NCBI GenBank assembly: GCA_022704985.1
Contig: JAKJFI010000050.1
Span: 1 to 6,631 of the forward strand
Length of the DNA: 6,631 nucleotides
Source: Candidatus Omnitrophota bacterium
GTDB lineage: Bacteria; Ratteibacteria; UBA8468; B48-G9; JAFGKM01
Reading direction: 5' to 3'
In this document: piece by piece, positions 6,359-6,631 of the stretch
Numbering within the stretch: position 1 is the first letter of the stretch
How the letters are laid out: each line of letters begins with the position of its first letter
Translations under genes and position numbers: made by a program
Notes under the pieces: model-generated
Database searches by the model: none
What the model saw: the letters and a program-made list of their open reading frames with translations, nothing else
Told to the model about the DNA's origin: nothing

Positions 6359-6370
6359 GTTTATGTTGAC
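6354..6370. promoter_or_regulatory. Candidate TetR-type operator: inverted repeat GTCAA-N7-TTGAC over the -35 box
   Basis: GTCAA (6354-6358) and TTGAC (6366-6370) form a perfect 5-bp inverted repeat across 17 bases. One arm is part of the -35 box. A further copy of the same half-site (GTCAA on the plus strand, 6326-6330) adjoins the -10 box, 28 bases from the first. TetR-family repressors usually bind such repeats over their own promoter. The match could be chance, because one arm is the -35 consensus itself. Confidence 0.4.
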
Positions 6371-6400
6371 GGAGAACATTCTATGGAACAAAGTGTGAGT

Positions 6401-6428
6401 GATGCCCACGGGCATTCCCGAGGGCATC
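6401..6428. repeat. 28-base near-perfect palindrome (hairpin or cruciform)
   Basis: The arms are GATGCCC (6401-6407) and GGGCATC (6422-6428). Inside, after one A:A mismatch, come CGGG (6409-6412) and CCCG (6417-6420) around a 4-base loop CATT. Three more pairs, GTG (6395-6397) with CAC (6432-6434), line up outside after a 3-base symmetric interruption. No T-run follows on either strand, so this is not a standard terminator. It could be a REP-like dispersed element, a protein-binding site or the remnant end of a mobile element. Confidence 0.75.
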
Positions 6429-6513
6429 TGCCACCTTAGGGGGTTAGTAGAAAAAATACAAAACACCTTGAGAGAAATCCAGGAAGATGTTGAGATGGAG
6501 GATTCTATAGTTT

Positions 6514-6631
6514 TCACTCCATCAGCTGGCGGAGTGCGCGTGACTCTTCCATGAATTCTTCAAATGACATCTCTTTTAAGAAGTTCATGCCCCTGCTCGC
6601 CCTTATGCGGGCGCATTCGCTGGCTCCAAAG
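6514..6631 (-). CDS. C-terminal end (38 codons) of an unrecognised protein, cut by the right edge
   Basis: On the minus strand a frame is open from the edge (first full codon 6630-6628) to a TGA at 6516-6514. It encodes FGASECARIRASRGMNFL and then a run rich in Glu, Met and Phe ending RALRQLME. The composition is that of a soluble, helical, charged protein end. Codon style (GAA/GAG, AGG, ATA, CGC) matches the genes to the left, and the other minus-strand frames there close sooner or are implausible. I do not recognise the family from so little sequence. The gene runs in the same direction as the efflux operon but is separated from it by 219 bases with a separate promoter, so it is probably a different transcription unit. 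Confidence 0.55.
   Translation of the reverse strand, partial: FGASECARIRASRGMNFLKEMSFEEFMEESRALRQLME

Larger units (their letters stand above)
6295..6513. other. Intergenic region upstream of the regulator: promoter, operator-like repeat and a large palindrome
   Basis: This 219-base region separates the unknown gene at the right edge from the regulator. Besides the promoter and operator-like repeat nearest the regulator, it contains the 28-base palindrome at 6401-6428. An A-rich stretch at 6450-6464 reads GTATTTTTTC on the minus strand. The T-run lies about 60 bases after the upstream gene's stop without a tight hairpin directly before it, so I do not call a terminator. I find no convincing gene here. 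Confidence 0.5.

Noticed and set aside
6121..6369. 82-codon plus-strand open frame opposite the start of the regulator
   Set aside because: It is antisense to the conserved helix-turn-helix and to the promoter, and its peptide resembles no family I know.
6440..6513. Intrinsic terminator for the right-edge gene (T-run near 6450-6456 on the minus strand)
   Set aside because: The only inverted repeat nearby (AGAAATCC/GGATTCT, with a one-base bulge and a long loop) ends about a dozen bases before the T-run, which is too far for a standard terminator.
6320..6517. 65-codon minus-strand open frame starting with GTG that overlaps the stop of the right-edge gene by GTGA
   Set aside because: It runs through the large palindrome and both elements of the promoter, has no spaced ribosome-binding site and gives a low-complexity, Ser/Ile/Phe-rich peptide with no recognisable pattern. 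The GTGA overlap is probably chance.
1..6631. CRISPR arrays, tRNA/rRNA genes, transposase genes, attachment sites
   Set aside because: I saw no regularly spaced direct repeats, no cloverleaf or rRNA-like sequence, and no transposase or integrase motifs on either strand.

Overview
The window holds most of a tripartite RND-type efflux locus, all encoded on the minus strand. Read right to left, the order is: a TetR-family regulator (5704-6294), a TolC-type outer-membrane channel (4341-5633), a periplasmic adaptor or membrane fusion protein (3097-4233), and an RND inner-membrane pump of the AcrB/HAE1 type (3010 down to the left edge, where it is cut off). The last 38 codons of an unrelated, unrecognised gene, also on the minus strand, lie at the right edge (6514-6631).

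The central observation is that the RND pump gene is interrupted twice. An in-frame TAG at 2225-2227 replaces residue 262. A one-base net frame change lies near 1148-1153, around residue 620. Everything else in the gene reads cleanly as RND sequence: the frame is open on both sides of the TAG, and from 1148 to the edge in the shifted frame. The three segments together would give about 1003 residues, with roughly the last 30-45 missing beyond the window. This fits a recent double lesion (pseudogene) or two sequence errors. Neither break makes sense as a way of splitting the pump into working subunits. The other three proteins are full length and show no decay.

Regulation: a good sigma-70-like promoter (TTGACA, 17-base spacer, TAAAAT at 6330-6358) lies about 35 bases upstream of the tetR-like start. 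Its -35 box is one arm of an inverted repeat, GTCAA-N7-TTGAC, which is a plausible operator for autoregulation. Gaps between the four genes are short (70, 107 and 86 bases) and have no convincing terminator, so one transcript is likely. Each gap contains small inverted repeats, two of them GC-rich and resembling dispersed intergenic palindromes. One may pair with the ribosome-binding site of the outer-membrane gene.

Organism: a Gram-negative bacterium, since the system needs an outer membrane. GC content is moderate, and ATA (Ile) and AGG/AGA (Arg) codons are used freely. That codon style recalls Nitrospirota, Omnitrophota or Brocadia-like planctomycetes, but the phylum cannot be settled from this window. 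I found no novel system, mobile-element gene, RNA gene or CRISPR array. The interest lies in the broken pump gene and the structured gaps.
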